Positions 1 to 7,483 of a stretch of DNA of 64,000 nucleotides are shown here, piece by piece. The notes under the pieces were generated by a model. It was not told where the DNA came from. It searched no databases and saw only the letters and a list, made by a program, of their open reading frames with translations. Position numbers and translations under genes: made by a program. Source of the DNA: Corynebacterium pygosceleis (GTDB lineage Bacteria > Actinomycetota > Actinomycetes > Mycobacteriales > Mycobacteriaceae); assembly GCF_016595275.2 (NCBI RefSeq), contig NZ_JAENIQ020000005.1, positions 62,001 to 126,000 of the forward strand. The letters are read 5' to 3'. Every line of letters begins with the position of its first letter. Position 1 is the stretch's first letter.

Positions 1-445
1 GCACCCAGCACTGCCGCCCCGACTCATCCCACGGGCCGGAACCGATGCCGAGCCAGTTGTCCTCCTCGGCGTGTTCCGGGTTGGGGGAGATCACGAGCCC
101 CAGCATGTGCTGTCTGGACCGGCCGATGACGATGATCGCCCGCTCCCGTGCCGGAGACCCCGGGCCGTCGGTGTCCACCCAGATCCACACGACCTCACCC
201 GGATCAGCCTGGCCGTCCATGTCCGGCGCGTAGTAGATGCTGCGTGACATGGAGGCCGTCGGCTGGGTCGCGTACGTCGTCGCCGACTTGGTCGCACGGT
301 GTGTCGGTGCCTGACCCGCCGGATTCAACCCCAGACGGTCATTGATCACCTCGAGCCCCTGGTCGAGGGGACTGTCCCCGCGACCGAGCACCGACGTCAG
401 GGCACGGTGAAACCAGCTCTCCCCACGTCGCCTGTCATCGTCCAC
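1..445 (-). CDS. PemK/MazF-family toxin-like protein (partial, 3' end outside window)
   Basis: The reading frame runs off the left edge of the window; 148 codons are visible. Start chosen at GTG 445 because an in-frame TGA lies only three codons upstream on the minus strand. The N-terminal ~70 residues are polar and poorly conserved in look. They are followed by a beta-rich segment with PDMDGQADPGEVVWIWV and a GSPARERAIIVIGR stretch, the pattern of the PemK/MazF SH3-like barrel (ribonuclease toxins). Actinobacterial members next to lepA often have this long N-terminal extension and no adjacent antitoxin, so an RNase toxin role is inference only. It is divergent from lepA. The family call is fairly secure from the WIWV and P-x-RERAIIVIGR blocks; the function is not. 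Confidence 0.65.
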   Translation of the reverse strand, partial: MDDDRRRGESWFHRALTSVLGRGDSPLDQGLEVINDRLGLNPAGQAPTHRATKSATTYATQPTASMSRSIYYAPDMDGQADPGEVVWIWVDTDGPGSPARERAIIVIGRSRQHMLGLVISPNPEHAEEDNWLGIGSGPWDESGRQCWV

Positions 446-661
446 AGCACATCAGCCTAGTCGCTCCCGCCGCGCCGGGGGCAGGTATCGGCCGGGAACG
501 AACGGGGAACCGTCCACCCCGCCCCCACCGTGTCCCCTCGGCCCGTCCGGTCGGGACGGGACCGGGACATGCGGGAGGGGGTGGCGTCGACAGGCGTGAG
601 ATACGGGTGTCCGGTCGGGTAGTGTCAGGAGAGCTCCAACCAGGAAGGGACCGTCACACAC

Positions 662-2509
662 ATGGCCGCCAATTTTGCCGAAGCTACGTACACAGACCCC
701 AGGCAGATCCGTAACTTCTGCATCATCGCCCACATCGACCACGGGAAGTCCACCCTCGCGGACCGGATCCTGGGGCTGACCGGCGTGGTCGAGGCGCGTG
801 ACATGCGTGACCAGTACCTGGACAACATGGACATCGAGCGCGAACGCGGCATCACCATCAAGGCGCAGAACGTGCGCCTGCCGTGGGTGCCGCGCTCCGG
901 GGCGCACGAGGGTGAGGAGATCGTCATGCACCTCATCGACACCCCCGGCCACGTCGACTTCACCTACGAGGTCTCCCGCGCACTCGACGCCTGTGAAGGC
1001 GCTGTCCTGCTCGTCGACGCCGCCCAGGGAATCGAGGCGCAGACCCTGGCGAACCTGTACCTCGCCATGGAGAACGACCTCGAGATCATCCCCGTCCTGA
1101 ACAAGATCGATCTCCCCGCCGCCGACCCCGACAAGTTCGCCGAGGAGATCGGCCACATCATCGGCTGTGAACCCGAGGACGTCCTCCGGGTGTCCGGCAA
1201 GACCGGTGAGGGCGTTCCGGAGCTGCTCGACCGCATCTGTGAACTCGTCCCGCCGCCGAGCTCCGACAAGGGGGCCGACGCGCCCGCGCGCGCCATGATC
1301 TTCGACTCCGTCTACGACACCTACCGTGGCGTCGTCACCTACATCCGCATGGTCGACGGCACCCTCGAACCCCGCCAGAAGATCAGGATGATGTCCACCG
1401 GGGCGACCCACGAACTCCTCGAGATCGGCATCGTCAGCCCCACCCCGAAGAAGTGCGTCGGGCTCGGCCCCGGCGAGGTCGGCTACCTCATCACCGGCGT
1501 GAAGGACGTCCGCCAGTCCAAGGTCGGCGACACCATCACCTGGGCGAGCAAGGGCGCGGAGGAACCCCTCAAGGGCTACGCGGAACCCAACCCGATGGTC
1601 TACTCCGGGCTGTTCCCCATCTCCCAGGCCCAGTACCCGGACCTCCGCGACGCGCTGGACAAACTCCAGCTCAACGACGCCGCTCTCGTGTACGAACCCG
1701 AGACCTCCGTCGCCCTGGGGTTCGGTTTCCGCTGCGGCTTCCTCGGGCTGCTCCACATGGAGATCACCCGCGACCGGCTGCAACGCGAGTTCGACCTCGA
1801 CCTCATCTCCACCGCGCCGTCGGTGAGCTACCGCGTGGTCACCGAATCCGGTGAGGAGATGACCGTGCACAACCCGTCCGACTGGCCCGGCGGCAAGCCG
1901 AAGGAGGTCTGGGAACCCATCGTCAAGATGACGGTCATCGTCCCCGCCGAGTTCGTCGGAACCACCATGGAACTGTGCCAGGCCAAGCGTGGACAGATGG
2001 GCGGCATGGACTACCTCTCCGAGGACCGCGTCGAACTCCGCTACGTGATGCCGCTCGGCGAGATCATCTTCGACTTCTTCGACATGCTGAAGTCCCGCAC
2101 ACGCGGCTACGCCTCCCTCAACTACGAGGAGGCCGGGGAGCAGGAGTCCGATCTGGTCAAGGTCGACATCCTCCTCCAGGGGGAACCCGTCGACGCGTTC
2201 AGCGCCATCGTGCACCGCGACAACGCCCAGTGGTACGGCAACAAGATGACCGTGAAACTCAAGGACCTCATCCCGCGCCAGCAGTTCGAGGTGCCGATCC
2301 AGGCGGCCATCGGGTCGAAGATCATCGCCCGCGAGAACATCCGCGCCCTGCGCAAGGACGTCCTCGCGAAGTGCTACGGCGGCGACATCTCCCGCAAGCG
2401 CAAGCTCCTGGAGAAGCAGAAGGAGGGCAAGAAGCGGATGAAGAACATCGGTTCCGTCTCCGTGCCGCAGGAGGCCTTCGTCGCGGCGCTCTCGACCGAC
2501 GAGGGATAG
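662..2509 (+). CDS. lepA: Elongation factor 4 (LepA), ribosome back-translocase GTPase
   Basis: A 615-residue translational GTPase of normal family length. The G-domain motifs are intact: AHIDHGKST at 23-31, ERGIT at 61-65, DTPGH at 93-97 and NKID at 147-150. EF-G-like domains II, III and V follow, and the LepA-specific C-terminal domain ends in a lysine-rich stretch ([17 protein letters not shown]) before [11 protein letters not shown]4 binds ribosomes at the inner membrane face and can reverse-translocate or remodel stalled ribosomes. ATG 662 is preceded by an AGGAAGGGA ribosome-binding site and starts an unusually clear N-terminus. It is a single gene divergent from the PemK-like gene. A long antisense frame over this gene is a high-GC artefact. 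Identification is close to certain. Confidence 0.98.
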   Translation: MAANFAEATYTDPRQIRNFCIIAHIDHGKSTLADRILGLTGVVEARDMRDQYLDNMDIERERGITIKAQNVRLPWVPRSGAHEGEEIVMHLIDTPGHVDFTYEVSRALDACEGAVLLVDAAQGIEAQTLANLYLAMENDLEIIPVLNKIDLPAADPDKFAEEIGHIIGCEPEDVLRVSGKTGEGVPELLDRICELVPPPSSDKGADAPARAMIFDSVYDTYRGVVTYIRMVDGTLEPRQKIRMMSTGATHELLEIGIVSPTPKKCVGLGPGEVGYLITGVKDVRQSKVGDTITWASKGAEEPLKGYAEPNPMVYSGLFPISQAQYPDLRDALDKLQLNDAALVYEPETSVALGFGFRCGFLGLLHMEITRDRLQREFDLDLISTAPSVSYRVVTESGEEMTVHNPSDWPGGKPKEVWEPIVKMTVIVPAEFVGTTMELCQAKRGQMGGMDYLSEDRVELRYVMPLGEIIFDFFDMLKSRTRGYASLNYEEAGEQESDLVKVDILLQGEPVDAFSAIVHRDNAQWYGNKMTVKLKDLIPRQQFEVPIQAAIGSKIIARENIRALRKDVLAKCYGGDISRKRKLLEKQKEGKKRMKNIGSVSVPQEAFVAALSTDEG

Positions 2510-2519
2510 CTCCCGACGG

Positions 2520-2547
2520 GTGCCGTCGGCGGCCCTGCCGGCGGCAC
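2520..2547 (+). terminator. Hairpin just downstream of lepA
   Basis: GTGCCGTCGGC (2520-2530), a 6-nt loop and GCCGGCGGCAC (2537-2547) pair with one mismatch. It begins 11 nt after the lepA stop. No T-run follows, so intrinsic termination is only plausible. Confidence 0.4.
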
Positions 2548-2626
2548 ACAGCCCGCTGCCAGGAAACGGCGCTAAGGTTCCCCCGGCCTGTTTCACGACA
2601 CACACGAGGGGACGTCGGGCGGAGAG

Positions 2627-3082
2627 ATGGAAGTCAACAGTGTTCCGGTGATCATCGAGCGGGTCCTGGATTTCCTCCAGGGCTTTCCCGTGGAGATCAT
2701 GGCCGTGATCGAACTCGCGGTGCTGGTCGTCGCGGTGATCACGTTCCGCAGGTTCCGGGCGAAGAGCCCGGACCCGGCACCGTGCGGCCGGTCGACCGAA
2801 CACCGGCATCTGCTCGTCCGCACCATCACCTACTCGGATTTCAGCCGCTCACTCATTCCGCTGGTCGTGACGACGCTGTTCCCGTTCCTGATCCTCGTTC
2901 TCGCCGTCGGTCTGATTCCGGCGGGACTGTTCATCGGTGGGGGGGAGCGGGGTACTGCCGTTGATGTTTCTGGTGATCAACCTGATGGCCGTGCCCTCCG
3001 CCTTCATCTTCTACTTCTGGCTGGTCACCGAACGCGTCTGGCGGGAGATCCCGGAGGGGGACAAGGACACCCTGATCCATGA
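2627..3082 (+). CDS. Multi-spanning membrane protein, N-terminal part (frame broken at a G7 tract)
   Basis: No family is recognised. The first ~104 residues are a believable membrane protein, with hydrophobic segments at about 22-41 (IMAVIELAVLVVAVITF) and 73-103 (LIPLVVTTLFPFLILVLAV). From the GGG codons at 2939 onward the frame becomes arginine/glycine-rich and unconvincing. The overlapping +1-shifted frame (2937-3284) continues with further good transmembrane helices. Joining the two at the seven-G run (2939-2945) gives a coherent protein of about 218 residues with roughly five helices. This is therefore probably one gene carrying a one-base homopolymer slip: a real mutation, phase variation or a sequencing error. 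Two translationally coupled small membrane proteins are possible but less attractive. Confidence 0.5.
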   Translation: MEVNSVPVIIERVLDFLQGFPVEIMAVIELAVLVVAVITFRRFRAKSPDPAPCGRSTEHRHLLVRTITYSDFSRSLIPLVVTTLFPFLILVLAVGLIPAGLFIGGGERGTAVDVSGDQPDGRALRLHLLLLAGHRTRLAGDPGGGQGHPDP

Positions 3083-3284
3083 GTGGAACAGGGTGTTCGC
3101 GATCGGGGTCTACGCACTCACGCTCGTGATCTCTCTCCTCTGCTACCAGTGGTCCCGGGGCGGGGACCTGTTCGTTTTCGGTGACAGCGTGAAGGCGCTG
3201 TTCACACTCATCATCGCGGTGTACTCCTTCGAGATGACCCGGCTGGCCGCGAGCATCTACTCGCAGCTCTCCGTGCGGGTCTGA
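2937..3284 (+). CDS. Multi-spanning membrane protein, C-terminal part (continues 2627 ORF in another frame)
   Basis: The open frame begins with GTG 2937 inside the G7 run and encodes 115 residues. Three strongly hydrophobic helices are visible: about 6-30 (VLPLMFLVINLMAVPSAFI), 52-72 (FAIGVYALTLVISLLCYQW) and 88-105 (ALFTLIIAVYSF). There is no ribosome-binding site placed for GTG 2937. Its start coincides exactly with the place where the upstream frame loses coding character, so it is best read as the distal half of the same protein. No homologous family is recognised. The next gene, a diacylglycerol-kinase-family protein, begins about 190 nt downstream. Confidence 0.5.
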   Translation: MGGSGVLPLMFLVINLMAVPSAFIFYFWLVTERVWREIPEGDKDTLIHEWNRVFAIGVYALTLVISLLCYQWSRGGDLFVFGDSVKALFTLIIAVYSFEMTRLAASIYSQLSVRV

Positions 3285-3472
3285 GGGGTGTCGCCCTCCC
3301 GGGACGGTGTCGAAGCCGGTGGGGGTTTCCGGGGTCCCCGGTGAGGGTGTCCGCCGCGCTGTGACAAGATCGGTGTGTCCAGGCTGACGACCACCGGTGG
3401 CGGACGTACCGTGTTCCTCCGGTGTCCCTTTCCGTCAGTGAATCCACAGGCACAACTCCCGAAAGCGGCCCC

Positions 3473-4444
3473 ATGACCGACTACCCGATGGGTTTCACCG
3501 ATGTCGGAGCCGTCGCCATGCTCACGAATCCGGACAGTGGACACGGGCGTGCCCGGCATTCGACGGAACGTGCCATGGCGGCGTTCCGTGACTGCGGTGT
3601 CGATGTTCTCACCTTTCAGGGGCGTACCACCGCCGATTCCCGGAGGCTGGCCAGGGAGGCCGTGGAGTCCGGGCGGTTCGACGCGATCGTCGTGTGCGGT
3701 GGTGACGGCATGCTCAACCTCGTCCTCCAGGAGACCGCGCAGCGGTCGGTCCCGGTCGGCGTGATTCCCGCCGGGACCGGCAACGATCACGCGCGCGAGT
3801 ATGACCTTCCACGGACGAGCCCGGAAGCGGCCGCGGAGGTGATCGCTGCGGGTTTCGCGGTGACGACCGACCTGGGCCGGATCACGGATCGGGAGGGGAA
3901 CTCCAGCTGGTTCGACACCGTCATGACGGCCGGGTTCGACTCCCTGGTGAGTGACCGTGCGAACCGGATGACCTGGCCACACGGATCGGCGCGCTACAAC
4001 CTCGCGATCGCCGCGGAATTCGCCAATCTACGGCCCCTGGCCTTCTCCATGGAGCTGTGCGGGAGGACCCCGCTACCCGGTGAACCCGGTGTGGTCGCGG
4101 GGTCCTCCCTGGAACTCCGGGGATCGGCGGTTCTCGCCGCCTTCGGAAACACCCGTACCTACGGTGGGGGACTGCCCGTGTGCCCCTACGCGAACCACCG
4201 CGACGGCCTGCTCGACGTGACACTGGTCGACCCGGTGAGTCGGATCCGGTTCGCCTCCTGCATGACGAAGATCGTGAAGGGGACCCATGTGGAGCTGCCG
4301 GAGGTGCACAGTTACCGTGTGCGCTCCGCGAAGGTGTGGGTCTACGGGGTCGACGCCTACGCGGACGGTGAACGGATGACCACTCTGCCGGTCACCGTGG
4401 AGGCCGTCCCCGCTGCGGGACGCTTCATCGTTCCCGCACCGTGA
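3473..4444 (+). CDS. Diacylglycerol kinase-family lipid kinase
   Basis: A 323-residue protein of the DAGK/YegS catalytic family, which phosphorylates diacylglycerol or related lipids with ATP. The nucleotide-binding signature GGDGM (76-80) and the PAGTGND motif (99-105) are intact. The C-terminal beta-sandwich half holds the GGGLPVCP segment and ends in VEAVPAAGRFIVPAP. ATG 3473 was chosen because a GAAAG sequence lies 6-7 nt upstream and the conserved core starts soon after. GTG 3422 would add 17 unconserved residues. In mycobacteria and corynebacteria such kinases recycle diacylglycerol or feed phosphatidylinositol-mannoside synthesis; the actual substrate cannot be read from the sequence. 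It stands alone, with no operon partner. Confidence 0.85.
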   Translation: MTDYPMGFTDVGAVAMLTNPDSGHGRARHSTERAMAAFRDCGVDVLTFQGRTTADSRRLAREAVESGRFDAIVVCGGDGMLNLVLQETAQRSVPVGVIPAGTGNDHAREYDLPRTSPEAAAEVIAAGFAVTTDLGRITDREGNSSWFDTVMTAGFDSLVSDRANRMTWPHGSARYNLAIAAEFANLRPLAFSMELCGRTPLPGEPGVVAGSSLELRGSAVLAAFGNTRTYGGGLPVCPYANHRDGLLDVTLVDPVSRIRFASCMTKIVKGTHVELPEVHSYRVRSAKVWVYGVDAYADGERMTTLPVTVEAVPAAGRFIVPAP

Positions 4445-4634
4445 CCCGACCCGCGTTCCGCCGGTGCCCCGGTCGTGTGTCCTCCGTGCCCGGGGTTCCG
4501 GGCGGCGATCCGTCGCCGGTGCCGTGCCGTTTTTCTTTCCCGTCGTTCCCCGCGGTGGGGTTCTCCGGTGGCGGTCGTGAAGCGGTGGCGGTGCCGGAGG
4601 CCGTTCGCCGTGGAGTGCGATCCATGGCCATTAA

Positions 4635-4664
4635 TTGAAAACAATGTGCAATAAGGTTTATGGT
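4635..4664 (+). promoter_or_regulatory. Candidate promoter of the secreted protein gene
   Basis: An AT-rich pocket in otherwise GC-rich DNA. TTGAAA (4635-4640) and TATGGT (4659-4664) are separated by 18 nt, about 40 nt before the ATG at 4704. Confidence 0.4.
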
Positions 4665-4703
4665 GGGGAGGTCCCGTTCACACGACCCCTTTCAGGAGAC
4701 CCC

Positions 4704-5369
4704 ATGAGAAGAACTCTGCGTACGGCAGCGGCGACAGCGGGAACGTGCCTCATCATCGGCACGGGCCTGGCGCACGCCGGAACCATCGTCGACCATGACG
4801 GTGAGACCCGTGACCGCACAGGCGCCGTGACCTTCACCGAACCGACCGTCGACTACATCCCTGAGGACTCCATCTACGGAAAAGCCCTCAGGGTCACCTG
4901 GACGGTCACCAACGACTCCAACGTCTGGGTCAAATCCCTCGGCCCGGGCTTCAACGCCGACGGGGAACGCTACAACGACACCGAGGGACAGGAGATGCTG
5001 GTCCGCTGCATCGACGCCGCCGTCCCCTTCGCCCCGGGCACCGTCGCCCACTGCGAGCAGTACATCAACGTCACCGACACCGATGTCGCGGCCGGGCACA
5101 CCAACCGGGAAACCCCGAAGTTCAACGTCCTCTACGGTCTGAACAACGTCAAGGGTGAATACGAGTGGGCCACCGCGGAACCCGTCCCGGCCATCGACCT
5201 GGCCACCGGGAAACCCATCACCGACCACGACCACGGCACCGGTGACGACCCCACGGAGAACACGCCGGAACCCCCGGAAAACGGCGGAATCTCCGGCATC
5301 ATCACCAGGATCCTCGACGCCCTCCGTGAATTCCTGGGCAGGATCTCCGGAGGCGCATTCTCCAGCTGA
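4704..5369 (+). CDS. Secreted protein of unknown function with C-terminal amphipathic tail
   Basis: A 221-residue exported protein. Start ATG 4704 was chosen over the in-frame upstream start because it has TCAGGAGACCCC in front and begins a clean Sec signal peptide (MRRTLRTAAATAG, hydrophobic core, cleavage near GLAHA-GT). The mature part is beta-rich, resembling a DUF4352-like or Ig-like fold. It contains two cysteines (in LVRCIDAA and VAHCEQY) that may form a disulfide. Then comes an acidic, proline-rich linker (DDPTENTPEPPENGG) and a final ~25-residue amphipathic helix (ISGIITRILDALREFLGRI). The tail resembles pore-forming or membrane-associating helices of corynebacterial surface proteins, but that is inference. 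No family is recognised. It is monocistronic, followed by a strong terminator. Confidence 0.75.
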   Translation: MRRTLRTAAATAGTCLIIGTGLAHAGTIVDHDGETRDRTGAVTFTEPTVDYIPEDSIYGKALRVTWTVTNDSNVWVKSLGPGFNADGERYNDTEGQEMLVRCIDAAVPFAPGTVAHCEQYINVTDTDVAAGHTNRETPKFNVLYGLNNVKGEYEWATAEPVPAIDLATGKPITDHDHGTGDDPTENTPEPPENGGISGIITRILDALREFLGRISGGAFSS

Positions 5370-5383
5370 CGATGAACGCAAGA

Positions 5384-5418
5384 ACCGGTGTCCCACTCCA
5401 GCGGGACACCGGTTTTTT
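5384..5418 (+). terminator. Rho-independent terminator
   Basis: ACCGGTGTCCC (5384-5394), an 8-nt loop and GGGACACCGGT (5403-5413) form a perfect 11-bp stem followed by six T. It ends the secreted protein gene and sits between two convergent genes, so it may also serve the minus-strand gene ending at 5433. Confidence 0.9.
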
Positions 5419-5432
5419 GCGTTGTCAGGGGG

Positions 5433-7340
5433 TTATCGCGTGTACCAGGGCGTCATCGAGCGGAACTGGTTCGTCCCACAGTGCAGTTCCCCGGTGCCCC
5501 GGTGCAGGTAGTCGTAGTCGTCGACGAAGATGACCTCGTACCCGGCCTCCGCCATCTCCTTTTTCAGGTGATCGGCGAACACATCGGTGCCGTTGATGTC
5601 CGGACCGAACGTCTTCGGGGCGAGATAGGTGCTCCGGTCGCGCAGGATGCCGTTGACGGCGTTCGGGTTGAACGACGCCATGGGGTAGATCTTCGTCGCG
5701 TCGTAGGCGTCGTGCAGATCCATCCGGTACCAGGCGGGGTAGCGGATGATGTCCTGCTCACCCAGGCCGGTCTCCGCCTTCAGAGTCGCGATGTTCCGGT
5801 CGCTCACCTCGATGGCGACGGCGTGCTGGCGCTGCATCATCTCGTCGGTGGCCTCCGTGAGGGTGGTGGTGCTGTTCGGGTAGTTGACCAACTGGGTGTC
5901 CCCGTGACCGTCGGCGATCAGGTCGGCGAGCATCTTCTTCCCGAGTCCCGGATCCGCGACCAGCAGCTTGAAGCCAGCCGCGTTGTCGGCGGGCAGGACG
6001 TGGACCATCTCGTCGACGTGCCCCACGGTCAGGTGGCTCGTGTCCAGGATCAGGGGGTCGGTGTATCCCTGGGCGGCGAGGAATGCGAGCTGCTCCGCGG
6101 TGGGGGAGTTCTCCTCCGCTGTCCCGTGGTCGTGACCGGCGTGGGCGTCGCCACCGTGGGTGTGTCCGTGATCCTCGGCGATGAGATCCGGATTCTGCCG
6201 GACACCGATGATCGCGCGACCGCCCGGGTGTGCCGGTGTGGGCGGCAGGAACTCGAGGTTGCCACCGGCGCTCGGATCGGATGTCCCGGGCTTCACGTTG
6301 ATCTCCGCGACGCCGATGCCCGGGCCCCGGAGCTGGTACATGGCGTTCTGGCCGTCCTCGGCCTGATCGACGCGCATCACCATCCGCATGTTGTGCGGGC
6401 CGTTCTCGCCGGGCATGGAGGTGTGGAAGACCTCGCTGCCGTCCTGGATCCACTGGACCTCCATGCCGGGGAGCCTGCGCAGCTCCACGTCGCCGAGGGC
6501 CTCCTCGAGGCGGGCGTTGAAGGGCGCGGCGTCCTTGAAGGAGTCGTCCAGGGTGAGCACCGTCTGCAGGTCCTCGGTGTGATCGTGTCCCCGCAGCGGC
6601 GCCTGCTGCAGCTGCACGCGGTCCACGGTGGATGAACCGTTGTCGGTCGTGGTGAGGGTGACGGTGAGACGACCGTCCCATGCGGTGCGGTCCCGCATCA
6701 CGTCCAGTCCCTCCACGCCGAGTGTGACACCGTTACGCAGCTGCTCGGCGGTCAGCGTCGTCGACGCCGTCACCGGTGCCCAGGTCCCGTCATCCTGCAG
6801 CAGGAAGATGCGGGCGTGGCCGGTGTCGTAGTCGAGGGTCGCGGTCGCGGCGTCGGTGAGTTTGGCCGCTGCCTTCACCTGCAGGCGGGCGAGATCGAGT
6901 GCATCCTCGTCACCGTTGACCACCTCATCCGCGGCGTCGTTGCAGGCGGCGAGTTCGGCGCGTGGTGTCCCGGCCTTGTACGCGCATCGTGCGGCGTCGT
7001 CGTCGAGATTCGCGAGGAAGATCGCCCCGGCCTCGAAGTTGGCGCGGTCCCGGTTGTCGAGGTCGGTGTCGGTGACGCGCCCGTCGCGGTTCGTGTCACC
7101 GACGATTGTGGCCAGCGGTGGGGCCGTCGGTGCGGGCTTCGGCGTGGTCGAGGAGCCTTCCGAGCTGAATCCTGAGGTCAGGCGGTCGGCGAGTGCCTTC
7201 CATTCGGAGGAGAGGGTGCTGGAGCCGGTGACGGTGGTGACCGAGTTGATGTAGTCGACCGGGTTGCACGCGGTGAGTGCGAGGGAGGAGCAGGCGAGCG
7301 CGGCGAGGGTGGTGCCGGCCCGGAATCGGCGGAGATTCAA
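5433..7340 (-). CDS. Lipoprotein with protein-arginine deiminase (PAD) catalytic domain
   Basis: 635 residues. The lipoprotein signal (hydrophobic segment, then LTAC with Cys25) anchors it outside the membrane. A segment near 90-125 reads GDTNRDGRVTDTDLDN, a calcium-binding dockerin/EF-like loop. The C-terminal ~350 residues match the animal-type PAD catalytic domain, which converts peptidyl-arginine to citrulline. All four catalytic residues are recognisable: Asp in EVQWIQD (~residue 297), His and Asp in GHVDEM (~440) and Cys in LHCGTNQFR (~619). The start is TTG 7340, the only start next to a strong GGAAAGG site 8 nt upstream. It is monocistronic. The family call is strong; the natural substrate is unknown. 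It is not the shorter agmatine/Porphyromonas-type deiminase. Confidence 0.85.
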   Translation of the reverse strand: MNLRRFRAGTTLAALACSSLALTACNPVDYINSVTTVTGSSTLSSEWKALADRLTSGFSSEGSSTTPKPAPTAPPLATIVGDTNRDGRVTDTDLDNRDRANFEAGAIFLANLDDDAARCAYKAGTPRAELAACNDAADEVVNGDEDALDLARLQVKAAAKLTDAATATLDYDTGHARIFLLQDDGTWAPVTASTTLTAEQLRNGVTLGVEGLDVMRDRTAWDGRLTVTLTTTDNGSSTVDRVQLQQAPLRGHDHTEDLQTVLTLDDSFKDAAPFNARLEEALGDVELRRLPGMEVQWIQDGSEVFHTSMPGENGPHNMRMVMRVDQAEDGQNAMYQLRGPGIGVAEINVKPGTSDPSAGGNLEFLPPTPAHPGGRAIIGVRQNPDLIAEDHGHTHGGDAHAGHDHGTAEENSPTAEQLAFLAAQGYTDPLILDTSHLTVGHVDEMVHVLPADNAAGFKLLVADPGLGKKMLADLIADGHGDTQLVNYPNSTTTLTEATDEMMQRQHAVAIEVSDRNIATLKAETGLGEQDIIRYPAWYRMDLHDAYDATKIYPMASFNPNAVNGILRDRSTYLAPKTFGPDINGTDVFADHLKKEMAEAGYEVIFVDDYDYLHRGTGELHCGTNQFRSMTPWYTR

Positions 7341-7354
7341 GTGAAAAACCTTTC

Positions 7355-7382
7355 CAGTAGTAGTGATGGGCCTAGACTACTG
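7355..7382 (-). promoter_or_regulatory. Inverted repeat over the PAD promoter -10 (candidate operator)
   Basis: CAGTAGT (7355-7361) and ACTACTG (7376-7382) form a perfect 7-bp inverted repeat with a 14-nt spacer. The right arm overlaps the proposed -10, so a repressor bound here would block transcription. No dedicated regulator gene is adjacent. Confidence 0.35.
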
Positions 7383-7403
7383 CGAAGATTTTTCATTAAG
7401 CAA
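7374..7403 (-). promoter_or_regulatory. Candidate promoter of the PAD lipoprotein gene
   Basis: On the minus strand, -35 TTGCTT (7403-7398), an 18-nt spacer and -10 TAGTCT (7379-7374) lie about 35 nt before the TTG start. Confidence 0.45.
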
Positions 7404-7483
7404 CTGTGGTGGGAGATGGACGGAAACTGGGAATCCGCTGGCAGGGCGGCGAGTTCCTGTTCACTCCCTCTATCACCGGCGGA

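Noticed and set aside
452..2809. 785-codon open frame antisense to lepA
   Set aside because: It overlaps the full length of a clear LepA gene, has a low-complexity His/Asp/Leu-rich product and no ribosome-binding site. It is a by-product of third-position G/C bias.
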